A DNA stretch of 64,000 bases, from contig NDFF03000228.1 in assembly GCA_002150815.3 (NCBI GenBank), forward strand, positions 124,001-188,000, given 5' to 3'. Made by a program: the position numbers and the translations under genes. Positions 11,454-22,375 of this stretch are shown here, one piece after another. Positions within the stretch are counted from its first letter, which is position 1. The number at the start of each line of letters is the position of its first letter. The notes beneath the pieces were generated by a model. It was not told the DNA's origin, made no database searches, and saw only the letters and a list, made by a program, of their open reading frames with translations. The stretch is from Grammothele lineata (lineage: Eukaryota; Basidiomycota; Agaricomycetes; Polyporales; Polyporaceae).

Positions 11454-13428
11454 ATGAACCGCCTCCGCCGCGATACCCAAGACTCTGTAGGCGCGACTAC
11501 CCACCGACCCCTCCGCGTCGTCGCGTCCGGCACGCTCTTCATCACCAACAACCTCGGTCTGCCCACTCACCCCGACCCCAATTCTGCCGTACGCGCCCAC
11601 TCCGTATCCCGTGTGCGCGGAGGGCCCGCGAGCACGTGTCTCTCTATTCTTGCACAGTTCCCCTCCGTCGAAGCCCACCTGGTCGCTCCCCTCGGAGGCA
11701 ATGAAGAGGGTCGGCAGATCATCAAGGAATTGGAGGGAGAGAAAGTGAGCACCAGGTATAGCAAAGTTTGGCCAGAGGCAGGCGTGCCTAGCGCCTGGGT
11801 GCTCTACGCCGGTACGTCCTACTCCTCCATCAGTCGTTGACGGGGCTGAGGAGATCGTGCGCAGATGATACGGGCACCCGTACTGTCATCAACAACAACC
11901 CCGTCCCGGACATCACGCACGAAGAGTTCATCTCCCTCACCGGCCCCCTCTTCGTCCCTGAGAACTACACATATCTCAACTCGCCTCCCCCTCCCGGCCA
12001 ACAGGGCTCCGCACAGCAAATCACCAGCAGCGTCCCCGGAGCCTCTGCTTCTCGCCCATCTACGTCTGGCTCCGGTTCGGGTCCCACGCAGAATCCGCGG
12101 CCCGTCCCAAATAGCCCCGCGCCTATAGATTGGATACATTTCGAGGGGCGGTCTGTCAAGACTACGCTGAGCAACCTCGCCGGCCTGGATGGGCTTGCGC
12201 GCGAGCGGAAATGGCGGTCGCACTGCGTGTTCAGCGTCGACGTCGGCCGGCGCGCGCGCCAGGGTGTCGAAGCGGTACGCCCCCCCTCCCTCGCGCTCGT
12301 CCCTGTCCGTCTGCTCACTGACCTCAACTCCCTCCCTCCCTCTCCGCCCTCCCTCCACGGGGTGCAGCTCATCCCGCACGCGGACGTGCTCTTCCTCAAC
12401 AAACACTACGCGCGCGCGCACTCGCCGCAGTACGCGTCCTCCCCGCGCGCCTTCCTCCTCTCCCTCACCGCCTTCGCGCCCCCGCACGCGCTGCTCGTCG
12501 CGCACTGGGGCGCGGACGGCGCAGCGGTGCTCTCCGTTCCCACGCGCGAGTACTTCCAGGCCTCGGGATGGGCGGAGCCTCCCGCCCCCGCTCACGTTTC
12601 TGCTGTCTCTGAGCAGGCTACTCGCGGGGGCGCGGCCCCGGGGAGAGAGGTGGACATGCACAGCGTGCGGACGGGCAGCGATTTTTGGGCGGGCGGGCAC
12701 GAGACCGAGTCGAGCAGCATGTTCACGGCTGACCTCCTCCAGTCGGCCCCAGCCCCCCACCAGAACAAGAAGCAGAAGCAGAAGCAGAAACAGAAACAGA
12801 GGCAGAAGGAGCGTGGACGCTCGCGCGGCAACGGCGCGCGGAACGGTAAAGGCCGCGCCGCGTACGGCGACTCTGGCTCTGACTCCGACTCCAACTCCAA
12901 CTCCAACTCGGGCGAAGACTCGGACGGGACGCAAATCGCAGGCGAGGGCGGGGGCGTCCGGCCCTCCCTCTCTGCTCCTGCCACCGCCGCCGCCCTCTCT
13001 GCCGCGCGGGCAAAAGCGGGGGCCGGGGCGGGGACGGGAACGGGGGAGGTGGTGGACGAGGTCGGGGCGCAAGACGCGTTCGTCGCGGGGATGATGTGGG
13101 CGCTCACGCGGCGGCTCCTGCCCGGGGAGCCGTACACCCCGTCCGCGGTGCGCCCGGACGCGAGCGTCGCGGGCGCGGAGGGGGACCAGCGCGGCCGGTG
13201 GAGGCTGGAGGAGTGCTTGAGGTGCGTGTGCATTTTCGGGCGCGAGGGCGGCACGTCTGTGGTCTGTGTATAATGTCCGAGCTCGCTGACCGGGGTCTTT
13301 TGGGGGTTTGGGGGGATAGGTTCGCGACGGAGCTCGCGGGGAGGAAGGGCAGGCGTAAGGGGTGGGCGGGGCTCGCGGAGGAGATGGCCGCTGCTGGGTG
13401 GTTTGGCTTTGATACCGCTGGGGTGTGA
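11454..13428 (+). CDS. PfkB sugar kinase, ketohexokinase-like
   Basis: PfkB kinases phosphorylate sugars or nucleosides. The motif pattern is closest to ketohexokinase (fructose to fructose-1-phosphate). Exons read 11454-11811, 11865-12274, 12368-13221 and 13320-13428, giving 576 aa. Seen: GGPASTCLSILAQF with APLGGNEEG (N-terminal substrate region), TVINNNPVPDIT, WIHFEGRS near residue 211 (compare WIHIEGRN of ketohexokinase), HADVLFLNK, and VGAQDAFVAGMMWAL near 489. The last is the catalytic GAGD loop with Gly replaced by Gln and the Asp kept. Between the lid and the catalytic loop sits a low-complexity insertion of roughly 150 residues: a Lys/Gln repeat, an Arg/Gly patch and a Ser/Asp/Asn repeat. 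This makes it much longer than the usual ~300-330 aa. The last 13 codons and 3' UTR are duplicated at 15340-15587. Confidence 0.87.
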
Positions 13429-13634
13429 TTTGACAGGGCGGTGGTTTTTTGGTTTGCGGGCGCCGTGGACTGTTCTTAATGTCTAATGAGATAACCATCA
13501 CATACTTTACGGTATACCCCCTGTAGCTCCTGCTTTATCTCTAATATTGCTCTCTTTGTTACGACGACTGTTGCTGCTTTGTCTCAGGAGTCCGCAGACC
13601 GCGAGAGGTATATCTGCTCGGCTTACCGTATCTT
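13387..13634 (+). repeat. Duplicated block R1 (3' end of PfkB gene plus 3' flank)
   Basis: About 250 bp closely matching 15340-15587 in direct orientation, with small indels. R1 begins inside the last exon of the PfkB gene, includes its stop, and runs about 200 bp past it. It also shares a stretch around 13480-13550 that is almost identical in the two copies. Confidence 0.85.
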
Positions 13635-14350
13635 TAGAGGGTAAGCCTGACCAACGAACTGCCTCATTTAATAGGAGGGCGCTTGACCCTCTAGTAGACG
13701 GGTCGCGACATGTTCCACGGAACATAGAATAGGGAATTGATCACACGCAGGTGGTCCCGTTCCATACTGCTCGGCCTTACCGACACCTCGCGAGCCTACT
13801 CAATCTGCGCTTCCGCCCGCCCATAGCAGGTTCGCTTGTCGCGCATCGCGCCGCTAGACATCTATCATACCCCACGCAGTCTATGCGAGCTCAAATAGCT
13901 ACTTATTTCAGTATCTTCAGCCGTATTCTAGGTGACCCCATCGTAAGCCGACCATAGCCGCGGGCGCGGCGCCGTGGGCTTAATCTGCCCAGTGCCAGAG
14001 CCTAAAGGCCCCCAGTAATGCTTGCTACATCCGATGGTGAATCTGTTGGCGTTGCGCGCAACAGAGAATTATACATGGCACGGGGAGCGCGAATGAGTTT
14101 TGCGTGCTAGCGCGAGTACATTCAAAGAGTTGCGCGGACCTGTGGTCAGGTATACGTACAGTATGTACACAGACAATACAGAGAGACTGGCACAGGCAAT
14201 CGCAGGCCAAAATGCGAGCCGCGCAAGCGGAGCATTGCTGTACGAGAGATCTTGAATTGACTTGAGTGCGATCCCCTAGTACCAATTACTCTTAGGGCAC
14301 GCCTTCACGTGTTCGTGTATCTGGACAGCTCATGACTTGGGGCTCTTGAC
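13429..14350. other. Intergenic with repeat R1
   Basis: About 920 bases. The left part is repeat R1. The rest (13640-14350) shows no gene, RNA or further repeat that I can recognise. Confidence 0.6.
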
Positions 14351-14946
14351 TCATACTCCCAGTCTCGTGCTTCGTGGGGCTGGGGACGGCAGCTGAGCCT
14401 TCCCGGCAACAGCCTCGGCCGGCGGGTTTGACGTGGGATGAAACGACGCAGCAGGCGACTGGTATGCCCATTGTCCAGGGAAACGCCTCGAGAACGGAAA
14501 CTCTTCATGGTATGGATCAGGCACAGTGACCCACTCGAGCGGGCCCGTCAGCCCGTCCTTGCGCAGGAACTCCTCGACCTTGCGCGCCTTGTCGTACATG
14601 GGGATTGGCTCGAAGTTGTCTACCGTCTCGTGCGGGAGGTTCTCACCAGCCTGGGCGAAGAGCAGGATGCAGCGGCCGTCCGCGTCGGGAGACACCTGCG
14701 ACAGTGGGGGCCCCGAGCCGCCGGGGGAGAGCTCGGTCAGTCACTCCGACAGTACAGTCGAAGTCAGACGCGACGCACCTTAGGCCAGTCACAAAGGACA
14801 ATGCGTCCCTCGCCGTGTTTTCGGCCAAGCCGTTTCACGACGAAGTCGGATACGATAGTGTGGATGAAGCTACTCTTCTGGCCGTGGCTTCTCATCCATG
14901 CCGCACAACCTTCGGGAGTGATGACCCAGCCTGCGATTTTGATCAT
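14351..14946 (-). CDS. Copy B of the unrecognised three-member family
   Basis: I do not recognise the family and assign no function. Coding exons read 14779-14946 and 14351-14695, with intron 14696-14778 (GTGCGT...CAG), giving 170 aa. Seen: MIKIAGWVITPEGCAAW, DFVVKRLGRKHGEGRI, DWPK, then SPDADGRCILLFAQAGENL, NFEPIPMYDKARKVEEFL and GPLEWVTVPDPYHEEFPF, ending in a Ser/Pro/Ala-rich tail. There is no signal peptide or membrane segment. An acceptor-like CACAG just before the ATG and a donor GTACGT at 15007 suggest a 5' UTR intron. Copy C has the same signals, but its upstream ATG is not conserved here, so the start at 14946 is preferred. Close similarity to C points to a recent tandem duplication with repeat R1/R2. 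Confidence 0.75.
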
Positions 14947-15057
14947 AGACTGTGCAATGTAAAGCTGAGCTCAAGCACAATACGCATGCAGCAAAAGGGT
15001 AACGTACGTTGGGTAGGGACAGTAGATGTATAGACGTGAGTTGTGGTCGGTGCGAAG

Positions 15058-15080
15058 GAGCGTCTTGTTTATAGACGCCC
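15058..15080 (-). promoter_or_regulatory. Inverted-repeat element upstream of copy B
   Basis: GAGCGTCT, 7-nt spacer, AGACGCCC: a palindrome with one mismatch. It lies about 112 nt upstream of the copy B start. The same element recurs before A and C at similar distance. Confidence 0.55.
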
Positions 15081-15339
15081 GTTCACAGTTGACGAACTTT
15101 GGCGTCGCGCATTACATACGTCATGGGCACTGGCCTGTGTGGTTCGAATCCATTTAGTAATCATGGCAATGGCGTGTGCCCCGCCAACAGCCCAGCATTT
15201 CCCTTCTTCCTTCTTTCCCTCCTCCTGGCACCGTTGTTGTTCCATCCCTACACCCCTAACGTGCGTGAGCATCGGATCTATAGCACGTGTATTGCGCTGG
15301 GCGTACGTTACTATGATCTTGCCTACTAGCTGGCGTTCA

Positions 15340-15587
15340 TTGATGCCGCTGCTGGGTGGTTTGGCTTTGATACCGCTGGGGTGTGATTTGGTCACCTGGT
15401 GATGTTTTGGGTTGCGGGCGTGGACAGTTCTAGTAATGTCTAATGAGATAACCCTCACGTACTTTACGGTATACCCCCTGTAGCTCCTGCTTTATCTCTA
15501 ATATTACTCTCTTTGATGCGATGACTGTTACTACTTTGTCTTCGCAGATTGCGAGAGGTATCTGCTCGACTTGTCGTATCTTGAACT
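15340..15587 (+). repeat. Duplicated block R2 (detached copy of the PfkB 3' end)
   Basis: Direct repeat of R1 (13387-13634). It contains a copy of the last codons of the PfkB gene (reading AAGWFGFDTAGV in the original) and its stop, with no upstream PfkB exons. It lies between family copies B and C, so the duplicated unit appears to have been the PfkB 3' end plus the neighbouring small gene. Confidence 0.85.
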
Positions 15588-16009
15588 AGCACAACGCCCG
15601 GGGCTGCTTTGTTGTGCTGGTTCAGTACTGGTGGGGCGTCAACTTCACCCACTCTCGCACTGCGTTATTCGTATTCCACCTTGTTGCGAACTTACAAGTC
15701 TGCTTGCCAAACGCCATATGGAGTACAATATCAATAAGCGGCTTTACACATAGATTGACAGCTAGAGTCTACAGTAGAAAAGAGCATCCTATTCCTGCCG
15801 CCTTTAGCTTCGCTATCATTCAAATTCGCCCAACTACTTCGGAGTAACTCTGCAGCCCCGAACGAGCAGCAACCGTCTGGCAAGCATGGATGAGGAAGGA
15901 CAGATTTACGAAAGTGGCAAGACGTACACGTTCCGGGCCTTTAGTTATTCCCTTGATCATCTCGCGCCCTCTCCCTTCCCCCCGGACTGCTTATGATTCG
16001 AGTCTCGAG

Positions 16010-16583
16010 CTAAGCGGGGCTAGGAGCGGCTGCCTTCCCGGTAGCGGCCTCATCCGCGTGATCTGACGCGGTGCGAAATGACGCAGCAGGCGACTGGTAC
16101 GCACACTGTCCAGGGAACCGCTTCCAGAACGGAAACTCTTCGTGGTACGGGTCGGGCACAGTCACCCACTCGAGCGGGCCCGTCAGCCCGTCCTTGCGCA
16201 GGAACTCCTCCATCTTGCGCGTTTTGTCGTACATGGGGATAGGTTCGAAGTTGTCTACCGTCTCGTGCGGGAGGTTCTCGCCCGCCTGGGCGAAGAGCAA
16301 GATACCGCGTCCGTCCGCGTCGGGAGACACCTGCGGTGGGGATCCCCCGTCGCCCCCGGGGGGAGAGCTCGGTCAGACCGAGTCACTCTGACAGGCGATG
16401 TCGGACGTGACGCACCTTGGGCCAGTCGCACAGGACAATGCGTCCCTCGCCGTGTTTTCGGCCAAGCCGCTTCACGACGAAGTCGGATACGTCAGTGTGA
16501 ATGAAGCTGCTCTGTTGGCCGTGGCTTCTCATCCATGCCGCACAACCTTCGGGAGTGATGACCCAGCCTGCGATCTTGATCAT
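16010..16583 (-). CDS. Copy C of the unrecognised three-member family
   Basis: Coding exons read 16416-16583 and 16010-16330, with intron 16331-16415, giving 162 aa. The first exon is exactly 168 nt in both B and C. Seen: MIKIAGWVITPEGCAAWMRSHGQ-like start, DFVVKRLGRKHGEGRI, DWPK, SPDADGRGILLFAQAG, NFEPIPMYDKTRKMEEFL and GPLEWVTVPDPYHEEFPF. An alternative start at 16695 (MARFVLTSIRPPF) could be joined by an upstream intron (GTACGT...CACAG), adding 17 residues. The equivalent ATG is absent from B, so I treat that exon as 5' UTR. Function unknown. Confidence 0.75.
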
Positions 16584-17761
16584 TGACTGTGCAGCATGTG
16601 GTTGAGGCCTGGTGGATTGACTTGCATAGAACGGACGGGTTACGTACGACTGGTCGGAATGGTGGACGGATAGAGGTAAGGACGAACCGTGCCATCGGAC
16701 CGACAGGAGCGTCTTAGTTTAGACGCTCGTTATGTGGCTTGTTGAATATGAGACCCTCTCTTCTCGACAGCCATCAAGGTGATGTAGCTTTTCCGTTCGG
16801 TGAGTTTCTTCATGCCGTTATCATAGGTGTTGAATCAGTGGCAAGGGTTCGATAGCTCGAGTTTGAACATACGGGCGCTAACTCAGTTCGAATTTGACTG
16901 TTAGGTGTGAAATTTGATCACGAAAGGAGCCGGCGACATGACAATGCTCGTAGTCGTCGTTATACTTGCTGCACTCGGGTATCTTCACGTCGCTGGCAGC
17001 TACCACCTTTTTGGCTTGTTCAACATGTGGTACGGGGTGCAAGAGACGCCTTAACGATCTGTCGCCGTGGTCATCCATGTTGAATCAAGTGCCTGATCGC
17101 AGCTTCGCGCTCGTCAGAGATCGCTACCAGTTCGCTACCCTGGCAGCTCCGGCCCAGCCGTGTCCACTCTGGTCGCCCGGCCGCCGCCCCCATCATCACT
17201 CGCCTTCTTCGTCGTGCGGCCCACGAGCCAGCAGGGGCCAGCAGGGCTCGACGTCTCTGGGCCCGTGATGTCTCTGATCCGTCGAGCACACGGAACAGGC
17301 CTTCGCAGCTCGAGCTTCTCTCGCTCGTGATCGTCGCAGACAAGCCTGAGGCCACGGAGAGCGAATCGGCCTGCCCCGGACGGCGCGTCCATGCGTCGTA
17401 GAAGACGTCCTAGTCGTGGTAGACCCTGGTAGTAGGCCAGCTTGCTCGGATCCGATCGCCGCTTTGTGCCAAGATGCGACGATGCGAGGTCCCCCGGAGG
17501 CGAGACGAGTGTACCGCATCAGGTTCGTCCGCGCCACTCTAGTTGACGTTGCCGTGTCCAGCTGTGCCGTCACGCGCCTGCAGGCACGGGCGGGCCACGC
17601 CGTACAAGCGCGACATGGCATAAATACGGGAGGAGAGGCTTCTTATGACGCCATCATCGTTTCTTCGTCCCGGCTTGTGACTTCTGCTTCTTCCCTTCCG
17701 AGCCCTTTATATTCGCTGCAGTGCTCCCTCACCTCCTTCGTTTGCTCCTTGCCTTTTCTCC
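16584..17761. other. Divergent promoter region, copy C / GH76
   Basis: About 1.18 kb. It includes the inverted repeat at 16707-16728 and, near 17708, a TTTATATTC stretch with CT-rich DNA just before the GH76 start. The middle (16750-17650) has open frames in several registers but no domain or splice pattern. Confidence 0.55.
16707..16728 (-). promoter_or_regulatory. Perfect inverted repeat upstream of copy C
   Basis: GAGCGTCT, 6-nt spacer, AGACGCTC: a perfect 8-bp palindrome about 124 nt upstream of the copy C start. It is the best-preserved of the three family elements. Confidence 0.6.
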
Positions 17762-19536
17762 ATGTTCGGCGCTGCGAGCTGTTTCGTTTTTGCTTCTCTT
17801 CTCTCGGCCGCGACCGCCCAGGACCTGGGCGTGCCTCTCAGCTGGCGGGTGAGTACTAGTGTCCTACCGCAACGACTCCAAAGACGGTGCAGCTAACCGC
17901 GCATACATGCACACAGGAATTCTCCAACAATCGCTCCGTCGCAGAACGCATCTCTATCTCCGAGGCTGCCATCGCCCAGATCCTCCCCCAGCTCAACGCA
18001 GCCCGGGGCGAGTTTACGGGCATAGGCTACTGGCAGTCCGGCAATGTCTGGTGCGTCTCTTCCTCAGCGGTTACAGTGTCTAGACGCCTTTACTGACGCG
18101 CGTGGATACGTCCCACCTTCCTCTGCGATTAATCAACTCTGCACTTCTGATTGACTTGCGGGCGTGGCGCTTGGCTGTGCTGTGTCGGCACTGCCGCGTT
18201 CCACACCAGGTCCGCGCTTGCGAACGAGGATTTCCGCGCGGGGACGACCAAGTACCAGTCGCAGGTCGTCGACCAGCTCAACAATGTCTTCGGCCTCTGG
18301 GCGCACTACGATCAGTTCGGTTTCAACGATGACGCGATGTAGGTTACTCACTGAGGCTCACTCTGTGGACTAGGCGGCGTCTCGGATGCTGAGCTGAGCT
18401 GACAACGTGCGTGCGTGCCGCAGGTGGTGGGCGACGGCGGCGTACTATGGCTACCGCGCGTACAAAGACCAGAACCTCCTGTCGCACGCGGAGGACGTCT
18501 GGAACCATGTGAACGGATTGTGAGTGTCCTTGTCCTCTCCGCGCTAAAGTCACCATTGCTCACGTGGACCGGACTATAGTGTCCTTACGGCGAACGCTAA
18601 TTCGAATGCGAACAAGAACTTCACCTTCGAGACTACGTGCGATGGGCGTGAGTGAACACGCCGAAGATCTAAAGATCTTTCCTGACGTATTCTCCAGAAT
18701 CCATGGCGGGAGGCGTCTTCTGGGTATGCGACATTTCTAGTACTCGAATTCTGGTGCGCGGCTCACAGCCATGCAGAACACAGATCCCAACAACGATAGC
18801 GTCAACAGCATCACCACTGGCCTCTTCACAGCGTGAGCTCTCTCTTCAATCGAACTGCCCCGCGTACAACCCGCTGATTGCGCTTGACAGTCTTTCCGCA
18901 TACCTCGCTGAGACTACCGGCGATGCCAAGTACCTCAACGCCGCGATCGCGAGTGCGACATGGATGAAGAACCTCCAGATCAACAGTGACAACATCATCC
19001 TCGACACCGTGAACGCCAAGGATTGCTCGCGCACTCCGGCCACCTGGTTCGCCTTGTTTTCTCTCACGCCGACGCCCAAATATTGACTTCTACGCCCACG
19101 TAGGCTGTTCACGTACAACTCGGGCAAGTACGTCGAGGGTCTCGAGGTCCTCTACGATGTCTCGCACGACACCCAATGGCGCGACCTCGCGGTCACGATC
19201 GGCAACGCCGCGATGAAGTCGCACGCGTGGGCGGGCGACAACGGCGTCGTGACGGAGGGCGCCTCGCCCTCGTCGAACAACGACGGCGTCGGCTTCAAGG
19301 CGATCTTCCTCCGAGGGCTCGACGAGGCGTACAACCGCGTCGCGGCGCGCGCGGACAACGAGGCGTACCGGATCCTGCTTCACTCGTACGTGTGCGTGCA
19401 GCTGAACGCGCTGTTGGAGCTCGCGGCGAACGGGAGCACGTACTCGAGCGCGTGGGTGGGTCCGCCACAGGGCTTCACGACGTGGGGCCAGCTGGCGTCG
19501 TTGGACGTGTTCGTCGCTGCCATTCATGCGGCATGA
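17762..19536 (+). CDS. Secreted glycoside hydrolase family 76 (alpha-1,6-mannanase-like)
   Basis: GH76 enzymes cleave alpha-1,6-mannan; in fungi some (Dcw1/Dfg5) act on wall glycoproteins and others are secreted. Nine exons read 17762-17848, 17917-18050, 18210-18338, 18424-18519, 18580-18647, 18698-18723, 18777-18832, 18891-19046 and 19104-19536, giving 394 aa with frame kept at each junction. Seen: a signal peptide with cleavage near SAATA-QDLG, IGYWQSGNVWSALAN, and FGFNDDAMWWATAAYYGY near residue 115, where the adjacent Asp pair fits the GH76 catalytic site. SMAGGVFW, TYNSGKYVEGL and GVGFKAIFLRGL follow. No GPI signal is obvious after LDVFVAAIHAA, so a free secreted enzyme is more likely than a wall-anchored Dcw1. 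Confidence 0.9.
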
Positions 19537-20240
19537 GGACGCTGTTCTGAGCGGCGAGGGGCAGTGGTGTGTCTTACGAATTTAATGATACTTATTTAAA
19601 CACAGAACGCTTCGGATCCTCGTACATATCGGGTCACTCAAACACTCCAATGCCATGGGATGGAATCGTTCAGGAGTCAAGAGTTCGTTTCATCACCCAC
19701 AGCCTGAGGGAAACACCGCCGGTTCGGTCCGTTAAGCTTTGAATCTCACCCGCCAAATCCGTGTTTCTCACACGGCTCGCGCGCCTTGCGATAGTATGTA
19801 CCTACGACCGATGTGAACGAGACCCGTTCCTACTGCATTGAGTTCTTTAGAGCATAAGGCTAGGCATGCCAGGCGTCAATTTCACGAGCTCAGGGCATCG
19901 GGGATACTAGGTCCATCGCCGCACTACGATCCGTTCCAACCGCACCCCCACGGCCTGAGAGCAGCCGAGCGCTCACTCTGTACATCTTCGCCGTTCTCAT
20001 CTCGCTCATGTATCGCCGTAGAGTGAGTCGGAGGAGCCTGAGGAGTATATTGTGCTCTAAGGGACGACATCAACCAGGATACATTGATGTGTCGTCTCTC
20101 GGAGATGCTGCTAACATGCCATGTCCATCCCCAACTCACCTATCACGTATAAATACCTCCTGTCTTCGACCAATCTGTCCCCGTCCTCATCAACCTCTTC
20201 CGTTTCCTCTCGTCGATCTCCGCCTCTCCTCCAACCCGAC
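19537..20240. other. Intergenic, GH76 3' side / secreted protein promoter
   Basis: About 700 bases with no supported gene. A TATA box for the next gene lies at 20148-20155. Confidence 0.6.
20148..20155 (+). promoter_or_regulatory. TATA box of the small secreted protein gene
   Basis: TATAAATA, 86 nt from box end to the ATG at 20241, followed by CT-rich DNA. This spacing is normal for a strongly expressed fungal gene. Confidence 0.6.
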
Positions 20241-20934
20241 ATGTTTTCCCTCAGCCTTGTCGCTGTCACACTCGCTGCCATTTCCTCCGTCGCCAGCACC
20301 CCCTTGGGATCGTCGAACATCTCTGCCTCCTGCGCGAACTTCGCCTCCGAAGGGTTCGATACAGCCGGGCTCTTCACGCTCGCCGCATTCCCCAGCGGTG
20401 TACTGAACGCGACGGGCGGCGCTCCGCTCGGGTTTCGTACGGGGAGTGCAATCGATGGGGCTGAGGCTCTTATACTTTGCGTGAGTGCGGTCCTCAAACT
20501 AACATCACATAGTAACGATATCTTGAAGACCATTCCCACAGGGGCCGCGGCCTCGACCTTCGTGCTCGATGGCGGCCGCCTCTTGCCAGCGGGAAGTGAT
20601 GGCAAGCCCTTTGCTCGGGACACGACGGTTCCTAACAACAGCCCTCCCATTTTCGTTACGGGAAGCGGCGTCGACCCTGTTGCCCAGGGTGCGCAGATTT
20701 ACTGCGGTGTGGTCAGTAGTTCCTCTAGGCATTCCATGTGAGTAATCGTATACCTACTCACGTCGCGTCCCGGACGCTCCGCAGAATCTCGCTCCTGGAA
20801 ACCCCGTCCTCGCAGTTAACGGGGATAGGATTCGATGGGGTCTTTGCCCTAACGTCGTCGGCACGGAAGACGTTATCTACAACCCTTCCGACGCGAACTG
20901 CACGCAGGTCGAGATCGAGATCGTCAGCGTCTGA
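20241..20934 (+). CDS. Small secreted protein, unrecognised
   Basis: Exons read 20241-20480, 20529-20711 and 20785-20934, giving 190 aa. The first intron (48 nt) has a good branch site, ACTAAC, about 18 nt before its acceptor. Taking the next CACAG instead would break the frame. Seen: a hydrophobic signal peptide (MFSLSLVAVTLAAISSVAS). The mature part has few cysteines (SASCANF, LILC, IYCG, GLCPN, ANCTQ) and possible N-glycosylation sites (SNIS, LNAT, NCT). It ends QVEIEIVSV. There is no domain I know and no GPI signal. The good TATA box and compact size fit an abundant secreted protein, but no role can be assigned. Confidence 0.75.
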
Positions 20935-22375
20935 GTACGCCCGGCGACGCTGTCGCCCACTGAAGAACGCGCGATGCGTTCAATACTCCTGCATAGATAC
21001 TAGTATCAGCCTTGTTTTCGCAAATAATATAGTGTCGAGCATTCCTAACCCAGTCCTAGTACAGTTCTCGAATGAGTGAAAGCCTCACAGTAAAGTGAGT
21101 CGGGTCTTTATCGCTACAACTAGCAGCATACGGGAACGGTGTGTCCGAATGTTGTGCATTAGAGTTCACAGGACGTGATGGGTCTCGAACGAGACGAAGA
21201 CCGTAATGGAAGCGGGACTGGCAAAGAGAACAAGTTGCGAGCCACTGTGTGAGATTTTTGGGGTTGCAGGCTGTAGCGCATATCCACACATGAGATTCTT
21301 CCTGATGGGCTCGAGGTGCATACTGGACGAAAGAGTCAAGACGAGGTTCTCGCTGTGACGCCGACCCGGGTCCAGGGCCCAGGCAAACATGAGAATTCCT
21401 CGTGACTTGGATGCAGGTGATCGTGAGATAACTATCGTGATCGCGACTCCCCTCCCAGAACACAAGCGCTCATGACCGTAGCCGCCTCCCGGCCACGACG
21501 CTCGAACAACCGTGTATTGGAGGTCGGTTCCTTGATCATGAACGTATTCGCAGAATTCTGACCCACGTAGACGATTGACATTCAGCTCTCGAATGGGACG
21601 CCTGGTTGAGATCCTCGACCAGAGTTTTAGATGCCCATGACAAAGAACAGCTCCGGTGCGCCAGTTCGAACTCAGCGCCGAAGACCTTCAAGTTCAACAA
21701 GACATCTCAGTCAACGACAACGGATCGTCGGCATCTCGTGCTAGCTGACCTGTCGAACTGTCGCGGAACTTAGCTATCATATGCGCTCTCCGTTCCTGAG
21801 GTATGTGTGACTCAACAGTGTATCAACAATGCCCGTGGACTCACTTGTCTCACTCGTGCCCGGTAACACGCGAGTAGAACGTGGAGGAACTAAGCAGACC
21901 AGAGCCATATCACATCTTTCACACATGAAGATACAACTCGCATGGAATACGAATAATCGACATTGGCAACAACGCTAAGGCATTGTTCTCTGTCGCTATT
22001 GAGTGGCAGTGGGGTGGGTGAGCCCTACCTATGTGGCCAGGCCACAATGATCAGTTTCGCCCTCGTCTTCAGCTCGTCACAGTGCTGCGTACATGAACGT
22101 GAACATTGCTTTTTCTCACGCTTTACGAACGAAACACAACTCGAACACGCTTGGGCCATTCACCATCCCGCTGCCGGCATATAAACGCGCCCCGCCCACC
22201 CGCCTGTCTTGTACCCTCCGCTTTCACCACCCTCCCTGCCTGCGCTCGTTTAAGTGGCCAACTCGCGCGTCGTCGCCTCCGCTTGTGGCGCTGCCGTCAT
22301 CGTCGACTGTATCTGCATCCCGTCGCCGCCTCCGCCGTCATCACAATCATCCTCCCGGGAGTCGGCTCGTGCCTG
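20935..22375. other. Intergenic, about 1.4 kb
   Basis: I see no gene with splice structure or domain. A TATA-like TATAAA lies at 22180-22185. Confidence 0.5.
22180..22185 (+). promoter_or_regulatory. TATA-like box upstream of the 271-aa protein gene
   Basis: TATAAA in a GC-rich surround, about 190 nt before the proposed ATG at 22376. It implies a 5' UTR of about 150 nt. Confidence 0.4.

Larger units (their letters stand above)
14947..16009. other. Intergenic with inverted repeat and repeat R2
   Basis: About 1.06 kb between copies B and C. It holds the upstream region of B, including an apparent 5' UTR intron (14950-15007) and the inverted repeat at 15058-15080, then R2. I see no other gene in it. 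Confidence 0.6.

Noticed and set aside
11819..13501. 560-codon open frame on the minus strand
   Set aside because: Antisense shadow of the PfkB gene, whose exons carry recognisable motifs in the plus strand.
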